A stretch of DNA of 62,565 nt from Bacteroidota bacterium (GTDB lineage Bacteria > Bacteroidota > Bacteroidia > Chitinophagales > Saprospiraceae), in contig JAIUPL010000030.1 in NCBI GenBank assembly GCA_020160935.1, positions 1-62,565 of the forward strand, given 5' to 3'. The notes below the pieces were generated by a model. The model searched no databases. It was not told where the DNA came from and saw only the letters and a list, made by a program, of their open reading frames with translations. How positions within the stretch are numbered: position 1 is the stretch's first letter; each line of letters starts with the position of its first letter. The position numbers were made by a program, and so were the translations under genes. This document shows, one piece after another, positions 54,401 to 62,558 of this stretch.

Positions 54401-57400
54401 ATACATCCAGCAAATCGCCGGGCATGCTGGAAGGCTGGAAAAGCAGGGCATTCCCTGCACATCGGGCGGCTGGTGCGGCAAAGGTAGCATCCGGCAGTGG
54501 GAATACTTCCACGGGTGCTGTAGCACTGGTAGTACATCCGCTATTGCCTGTGACGGTGAGTTTCACCTGATAAATACCGGATGTAGCGTAGTTGTGTGTG
54601 GGATCGGCTATATTATCGGTATTGGCAGCGCCGGAAGCCGGATCGCCGAAATCCCACGCATATGTGGTGATACTGTTGCCAGGCAGCAGTTCGCTCACGT
54701 CTTCAAACGTTGTTCCGTTGCCGGGGCAATCGGCTTCTGCATCGAAGCGCGCCACCAGTTCCACTTTTACCGAATCGAGGAATTTACAGGTGCTGCCATC
54801 CTGCAATTGTACGGTTGTGAACGACAGGTATTTACCGGCATTATTGAACACAAAATTGGGGTTGTCGCCTGTCGCCGTTCCCAGCACCTGCCCGCCCGAT
54901 ATGAAAAACAGCCAGGTGGCGCTGCCAGGCACATATTGGCCGGTATTGTCGACAATATGAAACTGGAATGAATCGCAGCGAACATTGGGGTCGAAAGTGG
55001 CGTCAAAAGCACCAGGCGGGCACAGTGCAGCACCGCCAGGTACGCCTACGCCACCACTACCGCCACCGCAGTAGTTAAAAATATTGATTGGCCCGGCCAC
55101 ATGGGTGCATCCATATTGATTGGTAGCCTGAACGGTATAAAATCCATACTGATTGGTGGCATAATCTACAGACGTAGCACCGGCAATGGCCGTTCCGTTT
55201 ACTGCCCATTGATAGGTGTAATTGGCATCCGCATTGGTGAGCGCGGTCAGCAGCACATACATGGAGTTGTTGCAAAATCCGGTAGGATCGGCTGTCGTAA
55301 GCGATACGTCCGGCGCATCGTAACTGAGTATGGTAAATTCCGATTTTCCTACGCAGCCATTGGCGTCGGTTACCTGAACGGCGTAGGTGCCAAAACCCAG
55401 ATTTGGATTGGCCGCAGTAGATAACACAGCGCCGTTGTCGTCTTTCCAGGAATAACCTGCAAAAGCCACACTCGTCTGGATAGCCGCCGTGCTGCCCGGG
55501 CAGAGTCCAGTTGGATGCTGCACCATGGGGTCAGGGTTGGCCCACACCGTGACAGGGAAAGAAGCCGTTTGGCCACACACAGCCACATTCACGGTATGGT
55601 TACCGGGTTGTGTCCAGAAAATATCGGCAGCACTGGTGCCCTGGCCATCAGACACAGCCCCTGCGCCCGCAGGTGAAATCGTCCACTGCACGTCAATGTT
55701 TTGTGGAATAATGGAATAACTGCCCACGGCATCTTCGCAGGATGTTGCAGTGCCCGCAATGGCCGGAATGCCGATGGCTGCCGGATGGATGCGCACGGTA
55801 TCGCTGGCGCAATTCAGTCCGTTGGTGCTCACGCTGGCGGCGGCCAGTTCGTAGGGGCCGGTGGCTGCCCAGGTCACATTGATCGGGTTACCATACACCG
55901 TTTGGGCTGCGCCGGCGCCATTGGTGACTGTCCAGCGTACTTTGGTGCCCGGCGTCACGCCTTGTGCCTCATAAGTGTAGGCACTACCAGGGCAAATATT
56001 GGGTTCTCCTGTAATGCCAGTGGGTTCGGTGGGCAATCCGGATACGCTCACACCCCATTCCTGTTCGTCGGTGCAGGTTTGTGCGGGGTTGGTTGGTATT
56101 GCGAGGATGCGGTATTTGCCTGCACCGTTGAGAAAATCGGGCATAACGGTAGCAGCGCCTGTTGCCGACCAGACGGAAGCGCCCGAAGGGTCGAACAGCG
56201 TCCAGTTGGAATTCAGGTTCTGGTTGGTGGCAAGCAATTTGGTCATCAGCATCACATTTCCGTTTTCGCAGGCTTCTACCGCCCCAGTAATAGCAAATGG
56301 CGACAAAATGTGCACTTGAAGCGAAGAAGAGCCACCACAACCCAGGTAACAATTTTCATAATCGACACTAATCGTATAGGCTGCAGCACTGGCAAAGGAT
56401 GCCCATGCTACGGTAATACGATTGGTGCCCTGGCCTTCCATAATAGTGCCGCCTCCGGAAATACTCCAGTTGAAACTGGTGCCTCCATATGGAGTAATGC
56501 TATACACCTCTACGGCCGAAGGGCATACCCGTTCGCGGCCCTGAATGGGCGCATTGTTGTCGATCACCGGAATTTCTATCACAGCCGGTGTGGGGCACAG
56601 CATGCCGCTGCAAGGTTGCGAGCCTAGTGTAATGGTTCCGACAGGCCCACTATTCCACGTAACAGCAATGGTATCCGATGTAGATGTGCCGCCGCCGGTA
56701 ATGGTACCGTTGGCCGACACTGACCAGGTGAAAGGCTGGCAACCATTGGAGGCGGTGTAGGTGATAGCCTCTCCGGGACATACGGTGCCTATACAGTCCA
56801 GCGTAGGCGAACTGGCATCCAGCACTTCGATGGTCATTTGTGTCGTGTCGGAACACAGGCAGTTGCTGGCGGCTACCAGCGTGACGGTATAAGTGCCCGG
56901 ATTGACAAATGTGTGTTGAGGACTGGTTTCGGTAGTGGTTGTTTGATCGTCGCTAAAAGTCCATTCGTACGTATCAGCGCCGCTGCTTTGATTCTGGAAA
57001 TAAACGGGCTGGTTTTTACATACCACCAGATTGCCAGTGGTCGGCGGAGGTGGGTTGGTGGTGAAGGCCGCTTCTGGTGCTTCAATAATATTTACACAAA
57101 TGGAAGACTCGCCAGCACATCCGGAGATGCCATCTGCGAATACGGATACCGATCCCGTCCCTGTATTTCCCCAGGTAACAGTGACAGAAGATCCCTGGTT
57201 TGACCCTCCACCCGGGTTGTTCACATGCCATTCGCTGGCGCCCGATACTTGCCAAGTGACAAATGTCTGACCAGTAGGGGTTTGTGGGAAAACGGAATAC
57301 GTCACAGTAGTTCCGGGGCACACTTTTTCGCAAATTGAACTGTCTGCCTGGTTGCAAGGCGCCTCGTTGGAAGAAATGATGTGCAAGGGTTGGAAAGGAA

Positions 57401-57758
57401 TAACATACACGACCATTGTATCCGTAGCAACTTGGCCATTGGCGCCCAACACTTGAGCCATAAGGACAGACTGGCCCGGCCCGGTATTGTACTGAGAAGG
57501 GCAAAAAACAAGGAAATTGGTATTCGGACTCGTCGTTACGGGAAATCCATTGATGCTCCATTGCACAGATGACGTTTGTGTAGAGCCGGGTGTAACGGTT
57601 ACAGCGTAGGTTCCACAGGAAAACTCACAAATGATATCAGGCCCTCCAATCTGAACCATCAGATCCTGCTGGGCTTTCAGCAAAGTAGACAAACAAAGGA
57701 GCATACAGCCGGACAATATCACTCGGCAGAAGGTCGGAAGGCGTAGTCGGTTTCCCAT
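51414..57758 (-). CDS. Giant T9SS-type surface protein with PKD, SdrD-like and gliding-motility C-terminal domains
   Basis: With ATG 57758 the protein has 2,114 residues; a signal peptide ends LSTLLKAQ. The body is a series of Ig-like/PKD modules; three clear PKD domains lie near residues 255-300, 1015-1070 and 1105-1155 (YEWTFSDDQ, YAWDFGDPASG, VSWDFGDPSSG). An SdrD B-like domain at about 1500-1570 (GTVWSDVNHDDAVGYTSD) is followed by five tandem repeats of about 55 residues (1600-1855) with a C-G-Y-G-G-GCDS pattern. The last 85 residues form the CHU_C/gliding-motility-associated domain (AVFDRWGTQVFQSENP, WNGTFKGSKLRPGVWVW), a T9SS sorting signal. It is a likely surface adhesin. Thirty extra upstream codons lack support. 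Confidence 0.93.
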   Translation of the reverse strand: MGNRLRLPTFCRVILSGCMLLCLSTLLKAQQDLMVQIGGPDIICEFSCGTYAVTVTPGSTQTSSVQWSINGFPVTTSPNTNFLVFCPSQYNTGPGQSVLMAQVLGANGQVATDTMVVYVIPFQPLHIISSNEAPCNQADSSICEKVCPGTTVTYSVFPQTPTGQTFVTWQVSGASEWHVNNPGGGSNQGSSVTVTWGNTGTGSVSVFADGISGCAGESSICVNIIEAPEAAFTTNPPPPTTGNLVVCKNQPVYFQNQSSGADTYEWTFSDDQTTTTETSPQHTFVNPGTYTVTLVAASNCLCSDTTQMTIEVLDASSPTLDCIGTVCPGEAITYTASNGCQPFTWSVSANGTITGGGTSTSDTIAVTWNSGPVGTITLGSQPCSGMLCPTPAVIEIPVIDNNAPIQGRERVCPSAVEVYSITPYGGTSFNWSISGGGTIMEGQGTNRITVAWASFASAAAYTISVDYENCYLGCGGSSSLQVHILSPFAITGAVEACENGNVMLMTKLLATNQNLNSNWTLFDPSGASVWSATGAATVMPDFLNGAGKYRILAIPTNPAQTCTDEQEWGVSVSGLPTEPTGITGEPNICPGSAYTYEAQGVTPGTKVRWTVTNGAGAAQTVYGNPINVTWAATGPYELAAASVSTNGLNCASDTVRIHPAAIGIPAIAGTATSCEDAVGSYSIIPQNIDVQWTISPAGAGAVSDGQGTSAADIFWTQPGNHTVNVAVCGQTASFPVTVWANPDPMVQHPTGLCPGSTAAIQTSVAFAGYSWKDDNGAVLSTAANPNLGFGTYAVQVTDANGCVGKSEFTILSYDAPDVSLTTADPTGFCNNSMYVLLTALTNADANYTYQWAVNGTAIAGATSVDYATNQYGFYTVQATNQYGCTHVAGPINIFNYCGGGSGGVGVPGGAALCPPGAFDATFDPNVRCDSFQFHIVDNTGQYVPGSATWLFFISGGQVLGTATGDNPNFVFNNAGKYLSFTTVQLQDGSTCKFLDSVKVELVARFDAEADCPGNGTTFEDVSELLPGNSITTYAWDFGDPASGAANTDNIADPTHNYATSGIYQVKLTVTGNSGCTTSATAPVEVFPLPDATFAAPAARCAGNALLFQPSSMPGDLLDVSWDFGDPSSGSANDALGITVYHHYSTPNTYTVSATATNVYGCSASYSLPVTVEPNPLSGAISPANPGILCEGATMILTAPAGAASYLWSDAAMTSTQTLTVTEAGVYQVTLTDANGCTFVPAPVKIDVAPAPDALIKALLKNQLGQIVGTSYPTLSTCSGEDVFLQVQGDGIYNYVWSGGNGMTDEIEFSENRGNLLPVGTHTYNVTVTNPANGCTAVTDPFVITVHPNPSGFSISSSSSCASPANVLSYTGPQPANWQFIWSTGATGTTLTTEDYGGFYIRVINEFGCEAKSNVVTVLPGPQVSAIPSGCHERCAPDTLCVPNLPGVTSWQWYQNGSPIAGATTPELIVTENGSYYAVLTDASGCSAQSDPLNVQLTGGTGDLQGTVWSDVNHDDAVGYTSDTTLAGITVMLFKDGVPIDTTLSDANGVFQFSNITAGWYVVMLDSTTFEPGWSSVIGKDSVYVSGCGEGFVPIDLLMDFDCVPIMESVDLSACEGSFAVYNNTPIPAGFSQVFQSTDVHGCDVFTMVTVYPLPSFTDYLTLYACPGGMADYQGTPVPIGENYFTYTNQFGCISTTVVTVEPYVVGTGAVTLQACAGESAQYNGVDVPAGTTQNFMVTTANGCDSTVVVTVMTLSPSASTLDVYVCPGEVYVYQGVSVPAGQTQNFTLINSVGCDSIVTLVVHAYASASSSLQVSVCQGTAYNYNGQQIQIGTTETIHLTSANGCDSIVMVTVSGLPAASFSLSGTESCPNETNGSLEIAGASGGTPPYEYDLNNSGNWQSETLFGDLAAGQYTVQLRDASNCVVEESLEISALPAVSIVTVGGIIPCDSTEITLAPEITVGNPNEYKFLWSTGDSTRSIKVSEAGIYTFTVQRIDGQCLTVPGTIQVEWAELSAEQGLVYMPNVISTEASDPENAAFRPHFASGMTILKYNFAVFDRWGTQVFQSENPADSWNGTFKGSKLRPGVWVWTLEADIDFCGRVVQIRKQGDVALIR

Positions 57759-57849
57759 TTTTGAATTTTTTTGAAACGGAAGGAATGCAGAAGAGATACG
57801 GCATGTTGGGAAAATGCTGCCGGAAGATAGGGCGTAGCAAGGAGTCACC

Positions 57850-58010
57850 CTCTAAAAAAAGGAGATTTTACCTCTATATAATAACAATACTATATCATTA
57901 ATAAAATTCTATATTAGTGTAAATTATTAGCATAAAAAATTTAAATTATTGCTATTTTAAGAATATTAAAATAAATAAGATCGAAATTATTACATTTTTA
58001 AAAAACATTG
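57850..58010. promoter_or_regulatory. Strongly AT-rich divergent intergenic region
   Basis: Between the giant protein gene and ftcD lies a stretch made almost only of A and T, very different from the surrounding GC-balanced DNA. It holds no reading frame. As the divergent spacer upstream of both genes it probably carries the giant gene's promoter, but I cannot single out one -7 box in such composition. Confidence 0.5.
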
Positions 58011-58061
58011 GAACGCGTAAAAAAATTGTTTCTTTTCACGTCCTTCATCGCCTGTCGCGGC

Positions 58062-58110
58062 CTGACGACTGTAGACTGACGACTGCTGACTGTAGACTGA
58101 CCACTGCTGC
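58062..58110 (+). repeat. Seven in-register CTG heptamers in the ftcD promoter
   Basis: CTGACGA, CTGTAGA, CTGACGA, CTGCTGA, CTGTAGA, CTGACCA and CTGCTGC follow one another without a slip and end one base before the TATCTTTG box. They are related to the heptamers at 8274-8308 and 26757-26909. Confidence 0.92.
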
Positions 58111-58111
58111 C

Positions 58112-58119
58112 TATCTTTG
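58112..58119 (+). promoter_or_regulatory. -7 element of ftcD
   Basis: TATCTTTG matches TAnnTTTG exactly, 29 bases before ATG 58148. The position where a TTTG -33 box should be is occupied by CTG heptamers, so either the -33 box is missing or the repeat replaces it. Confidence 0.6.
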
Positions 58120-58147
58120 CGCCCTGCCATAACCAGACATTCCGTTT

Positions 58148-59833
58148 ATGAAACAACTTATCGAATGCGTGCCCAATTTTTCCGAAGGGCGCGACCCCGC
58201 TGTGATCAAACAAATCACCGATGTTATTGAAACTGTAGAAGGCGTTACCCTGCTCGATGTAGACCCCGGCAAGGCCACCAACCGCACCGTCGTCACCTTT
58301 GTCGGCGAACCCGCGGCCGTCGTGGAAGCCGCTTTCCAGGCCATCAAAAAAGCCTGTGAAGTAATCGATATGAGCAAACACAGCGGCGAACACCCACGTA
58401 TGGGCGCTACCGACGTATGTCCACTCATTCCGATTGCCCATATTTCCATGCAGGAAACAGCGGAATGGGCGCGCCGCCTGGGCGAACGCGTCGGCCGCGA
58501 ACTCGATCTGCCTATTTACCTGTACGAGGCTGCAGCAAGCCGCCCCGAGCGCAAAAACCTGGCGGTCATCCGTGCCGGCGAATACGAAGCCTTGCCCGAA
58601 AAACTGGTACAACCCGAGTGGAAACCCGACTTTGGCCCGGCCCGATTCAATGCGAAAAGTGGCGCCACAGTGATCGGCGCCCGCGATTTTCTGATCGCCT
58701 ACAACGTCAACCTGAACACTACCTCTGTGCGCCGCGCCAACTCCGTAGCATTCGACGTGCGGGAAAAAGGCCGCGTGCTCAATGACCCAAACACAGGCAA
58801 ACCCATGAAGGATGAATCAGGCGAACCCATGCGCCAGCCCGGCATCCTGCAAGGCGTAAAAGCCATCGGGTGGTACATCGAGGAATACGGGATCGCACAG
58901 ATTTCGATGAACATCACCGACATTGCTGCCACGCCGCTGCACAAGGCTTTCGAGGCCTGCTGCAAAAGTGCCGACCAGCGTGGCATGCGCGTCTCGGGCT
59001 CCGAACTGGTAGGCCTGGTGCCCTTGAATGTGATGCTGGAGGCAGGTAAATATTTCCTCCGGAAGCAACAGCGCAGCGTTGGAGTAAGCGATTCCGAACT
59101 GATCAAAATTGCTGTAAAATCGATGGGGCTCGACGAACTCGCGCCGTTTGACCCGCAGCAAAAAATCATTGAATACAACCTCGAAAAAGGAAATGCCGCT
59201 GCGCAGAAAGCGCTGATAAACAAAACCTTGCGTGGGTTTGCCGACGAAACGGCTTCCGAAAGCCCGGCGCCGGGCGGCGGCTCCGTGAGCGCCTATGTCG
59301 GCGCGCTCGGTGTATCGCTTGCGACCATGGTAGCCAACCTTAGCAGCCACAAACGCGGCTGGGACGAGCGCTGGGAAGAGTTTTCCAATGCTGCCGAAAT
59401 AGGCCAGCAACTGAAGGATGCGCTGATCCGGTCGGTCGATGAAGATACCGATGCCTTTAATGAAATCATGACGGCATTCGGGATGCCCAACAGCACGCCG
59501 GAAGAAAAAACGGCGCGTAAAGCAGCCATACAGGCGGCTACCAAAAAAGCCATCGAAGTGCCGCTAAAAGTCATGCGCCTGAGCATGGATTCCTTCCCGT
59601 TGATTCGGCAAATGGTGGAAACCGGCAACCCTAATTCCGTGACAGATGCAGGAGTAGGCGCCTTGTGTGCCCGCGCTGCCGTGTATGGGGCTTTCCTGAA
59701 TGTAAAAGTGAATGCTACAGGCCTCGACGACAAGAACTACGCCACTCAGGTAGTAGCCGAAGCCGAAAAAATGGCACAGGCCGCAGATGCTGAAGAACGC
59801 GCTATTGTAGCCCTGGTACACGAAAAAATTTAA
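58148..59833 (+). CDS. ftcD: Bifunctional glutamate formimidoyltransferase / formimidoyltetrahydrofolate cyclodeaminase
   Basis: The 561-residue protein fuses both halves of FTCD. The transferase half (about 1-330) has the start LIECVPNFSEGRD, DVDPGKATNRTVVTFVG and DMSKHSGEHPRMGATDVCPLIP with the catalytic histidine. The cyclodeaminase half (about 350-561) begins LRGFADETASESPAPGGGSVSAYVGALG with its glycine-rich folate loop, and VDEDTDAFNEIMTAFGMP follows. It moves the formimino group of histidine breakdown to tetrahydrofolate and closes the ring with loss of ammonia. No other hut gene is adjacent. Heptamer repeats lie directly upstream of its -7 box. Confidence 0.96.
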   Translation: MKQLIECVPNFSEGRDPAVIKQITDVIETVEGVTLLDVDPGKATNRTVVTFVGEPAAVVEAAFQAIKKACEVIDMSKHSGEHPRMGATDVCPLIPIAHISMQETAEWARRLGERVGRELDLPIYLYEAAASRPERKNLAVIRAGEYEALPEKLVQPEWKPDFGPARFNAKSGATVIGARDFLIAYNVNLNTTSVRRANSVAFDVREKGRVLNDPNTGKPMKDESGEPMRQPGILQGVKAIGWYIEEYGIAQISMNITDIAATPLHKAFEACCKSADQRGMRVSGSELVGLVPLNVMLEAGKYFLRKQQRSVGVSDSELIKIAVKSMGLDELAPFDPQQKIIEYNLEKGNAAAQKALINKTLRGFADETASESPAPGGGSVSAYVGALGVSLATMVANLSSHKRGWDERWEEFSNAAEIGQQLKDALIRSVDEDTDAFNEIMTAFGMPNSTPEEKTARKAAIQAATKKAIEVPLKVMRLSMDSFPLIRQMVETGNPNSVTDAGVGALCARAAVYGAFLNVKVNATGLDDKNYATQVVAEAEKMAQAADAEERAIVALVHEKI

Positions 59834-59848
59834 TGATGTATTGCTACT

Positions 59849-59961
59849 TGTGATACAGCCTTTCGATTTTGAAAAAACGACATCCTGTGATATTTTTATT
59901 TAAAAATAAATGTCTTGGGTTTCATATATTTTGTTTTTTAATTTTGAAAGGCTGTATTACA
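59849..59961. repeat. Inverted repeat between ftcD and the GH57 gene
   Basis: TGTGATACAGCCTTTC (59849-59864) pairs with GAAAGGCTGTATTACA (59946-59961) with one mismatch, extended by AT-rich text. It follows the ftcD stop by 16 bases and could terminate that gene. Confidence 0.75.
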
Positions 59962-60029
59962 TCTTTCTAACACCTTGACAACCAGGGCGAAGACTTCTTT
60001 TCTTGTACGTGCATCTTATCTTCGCGCTT

Positions 60030-62444
60030 ATGTCTCGCAAGAATAAATACGTCTGTATACACGGCCACTTTTACCAGCCGCCGCGTGAAAATGCCTGGCT
60101 GGAAGTAGTAGAACGCCAGGAGTCGGCCCGCCCTTTTCACGACTGGAATACGCGCATCAATTTTGAATGCTACGCCCCGAATGCCTCGGCCCGTATTCTC
60201 GACGACAAAGGCTGGATTGTGAAAATCCGCAACAACTACAACCGCATTTCCTGGAACTTCGGGCCTACCCTGTTGTCGTGGTTACAAGAAAACGACCCGG
60301 ATGCCTACCACCTGCTGCAAACAGCCGACCATCGGAGCATGGAACGCTTCGGCGGACACGGTTCGGCACTGGCACAGGTGCACAGCCACCTCATCATGCC
60401 GCTCTGCAACTACCGCGACAAGGTAACGCAGGTAACCTGGGGCATCCGCGATTTCGAGCATCGCTTCGGGCGCTATCCGGAAGGTATCTGGCTGGCTGAA
60501 ACGGCTGCCGATACACAAACACTGGAAGTGCTGGCTTCACACGGCATCCAGTTTACCATCCTGGCGCCCCGACAAGCGAAGGCTATCCGGTCAATGGGCA
60601 GCGGCGATGAATGGCAAGGTGTAAGTGCCGACACCATCGATACCCGACAGCCCTACTGGTGTGTGCTTCCAAGCGGCCGCCGTATCGCACTGTTTTTTTA
60701 CCACGGCGGTATTGCACAGGAGGTGGCGTTCAACGGGCTGCTCAACAGCGGCCGAAATTTTGCCAACCGGCTGAGTGGTATTTTCGACAATAGCGACGAA
60801 CCGCAACTGGCACATATCGCTACAGATGGCGAAAGTTACGGTCACCACCACCGCTTCGGCGAAATGGCCCTGGCCGACTGCCTCAACCTCATCGAGGACA
60901 ACGAAACGGCTACCCTGACCAATTACGGACAGTTTCTCGAGATGTTTCCGCCCAAATGGGAAGTGCAAATTCACGAAAACTCTTCCTGGAGTTGTGTGCA
61001 TGGTGTGGAGCGCTGGAGGGCCGATTGCGGCTGCAATTCAGGCCGTGCAGGCTGGCATCAGCGCTGGCGAAAACCCCTGCGCGAAACACTCGACTGGCTG
61101 CGCGACCGACTGGCGCCTCTGTATGAAAAGGAGGCCGCCCGATTTCTGCAAGACCCCTGGGCTGCCCGCAACGACTACATTGACGTTACGCTCAATCGCT
61201 CTGATGCCGTTGTAAATGGTTTTCTGAAAAAACATGCCCGCCGCGAACTCAGCCATCTCGAACAGGTGGTCACCCTGCGCCTGCTCGAAATGCAGCGCCA
61301 TGCAGTGCTTATGTACACCAGTTGCGGCTGGTTTTTTGATGAAATTTCGGGTATTGAAACCAATCAGATTTTGCAGTATGCCCTGCGTGCCATGGACTAT
61401 GCGAACGATGCTGCGGGTCTCGATTTGTACCCGGAATTTGTACGGCGACTGAGCGAAGCGCCCAGCAATGTTTTCCCCAACGGCGCCGCCAGTTTTTTAC
61501 AAAATGTGGTGCCCACCCGCGTTACGCTCGAACGGGTAGCCATGCATTTTGCCGTAGCCTCCCTTTTTGAAGAACATCCGGAAGGGCTCAACCTGTTTAA
61601 TTATACCGCGGCGGTCGAGTTTTTTGAAAAAATAGAAGCAGGAACGCCTCAGTTTGCCGCCGGCAGGCTGGTGATTCGCTCCCGCCTGAGCCGCGCCGAA
61701 CGCCCTTTTTGTTTTGCCGTGTTGTACCTCGGTCAGCAACACATCATCGGCAACATCAGCGGCACGATGAACAAAACGACCTTCGAGGAAATGTTTGCCC
61801 GTACCGGCAAGGCATTTCACAATGCCAACCTGGGCGAAGTGATCGGTACCTTGCAGGAATATTTCGGTCCCGAAAAATTTACCCTGTCGAGCCTTTTTGC
61901 CGATGAAAAAATAAAAATCATCAGTGGCATCACCGACCACAGCCTTTCTGTGGCCGAGTCGAGTTTCCGGAATGTATTCAACGATAATTATCAGTTGATG
62001 ACCGGGCTTCAGGAGGCCGGATTGCCCTTGCCGGATGCCTGGCGAAATATTGCATCGTATGTTCTTAATTCCGATCTGCTCGATTTTTTCAGAAATGACC
62101 AGCCGACGGAAACACGTGTGCTGAATCGTATTGCCGGCGACTTGAAACAGTGGGGCATCAAACTCAATGATGAGGAAGCGATTCGCCACGCCATCAGTGA
62201 GCGGGTGTACCGGGAAATTGAAAAAATCAACCTCGGCGAATCTTCCGTTTCGAGGGTGGAATGGCTCAATCGCGTGCTCACCGCTGTGGCCGATATGGGT
62301 ATCAAACCCAGTATCTGGCGCAGCCAAAACGTGTTTTACCTGTTTACCAAAGGATATAGAAAAGGGCAATGGGTATTTGTCAATGAAGGCTGGAAAAAGG
62401 CGTTCGAACAATTGGCGCAGTTGCTGAAGGTCAGGCTGGGGTAG
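60030..62444 (+). CDS. GH57-type DUF3536 glycoside hydrolase
   Basis: The 804-residue protein opens with the GH57 start YVCIHGHFYQPPRENAWLEVVE, has NCHAxR-like FGPTLLSWLQENDPDAYHLL, GIWLAETAADTQTLEVLASHGIQFTILAP with the likely nucleophile Glu, and HIATDGESYGHHHRFGEMALA with the acid/base Asp. A DUF3536 helical domain makes up the second half. Such proteins are probably cytosolic alpha-glucan-active enzymes, for example amylases or branching enzymes; specificity is unknown. ATG 60030 fits the family start better than the TTG at 60003. The TAG stop is the first triplet of a GTTATC repeat. Confidence 0.9.
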   Translation: MSRKNKYVCIHGHFYQPPRENAWLEVVERQESARPFHDWNTRINFECYAPNASARILDDKGWIVKIRNNYNRISWNFGPTLLSWLQENDPDAYHLLQTADHRSMERFGGHGSALAQVHSHLIMPLCNYRDKVTQVTWGIRDFEHRFGRYPEGIWLAETAADTQTLEVLASHGIQFTILAPRQAKAIRSMGSGDEWQGVSADTIDTRQPYWCVLPSGRRIALFFYHGGIAQEVAFNGLLNSGRNFANRLSGIFDNSDEPQLAHIATDGESYGHHHRFGEMALADCLNLIEDNETATLTNYGQFLEMFPPKWEVQIHENSSWSCVHGVERWRADCGCNSGRAGWHQRWRKPLRETLDWLRDRLAPLYEKEAARFLQDPWAARNDYIDVTLNRSDAVVNGFLKKHARRELSHLEQVVTLRLLEMQRHAVLMYTSCGWFFDEISGIETNQILQYALRAMDYANDAAGLDLYPEFVRRLSEAPSNVFPNGAASFLQNVVPTRVTLERVAMHFAVASLFEEHPEGLNLFNYTAAVEFFEKIEAGTPQFAAGRLVIRSRLSRAERPFCFAVLYLGQQHIIGNISGTMNKTTFEEMFARTGKAFHNANLGEVIGTLQEYFGPEKFTLSSLFADEKIKIISGITDHSLSVAESSFRNVFNDNYQLMTGLQEAGLPLPDAWRNIASYVLNSDLLDFFRNDQPTETRVLNRIAGDLKQWGIKLNDEEAIRHAISERVYREIEKINLGESSVSRVEWLNRVLTAVADMGIKPSIWRSQNVFYLFTKGYRKGQWVFVNEGWKKAFEQLAQLLKVRLG

Positions 62445-62480
62445 TTATCGGTTATCTGTTATTGGTTATCAGGGAGGGGT
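62442..62480 (+). repeat. GTTATC-word repeat starting in the GH57 stop codon
   Basis: TAGTTATCGGTTATCTG and further GTTATTGGTTATCAGGG words begin at the TAG. The same text follows the stops at 49475 and 51416. A second arm, if any, lies beyond the window. Confidence 0.85.
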
Positions 62481-62510
62481 AAGGGTGGATGGGTGTTTCA
62501 GGCCAGGGAT

Positions 62511-62558
62511 TAGTTGAGGGGTTGAGTAGTTGAGGGGTTGAGTAGTTGAATGGTTGAG
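62511..62558 (+). repeat. Three tandem 16-mers at the window end
   Basis: TAGTTGAGGGGTTGAG occurs twice exactly (62511-62526, 62527-62542) and once with two changes (62543-62558). The words match those at 35913-36046. The element is cut by the window edge. Confidence 0.9.

Noticed and set aside
53406-54971. A 521-residue plus-strand frame opposite the giant adhesin gene
   Set aside because: It lacks recognisable domains and has the Cys/Gly/Arg-rich composition of an antisense shadow; the minus strand encodes clear PKD domains.
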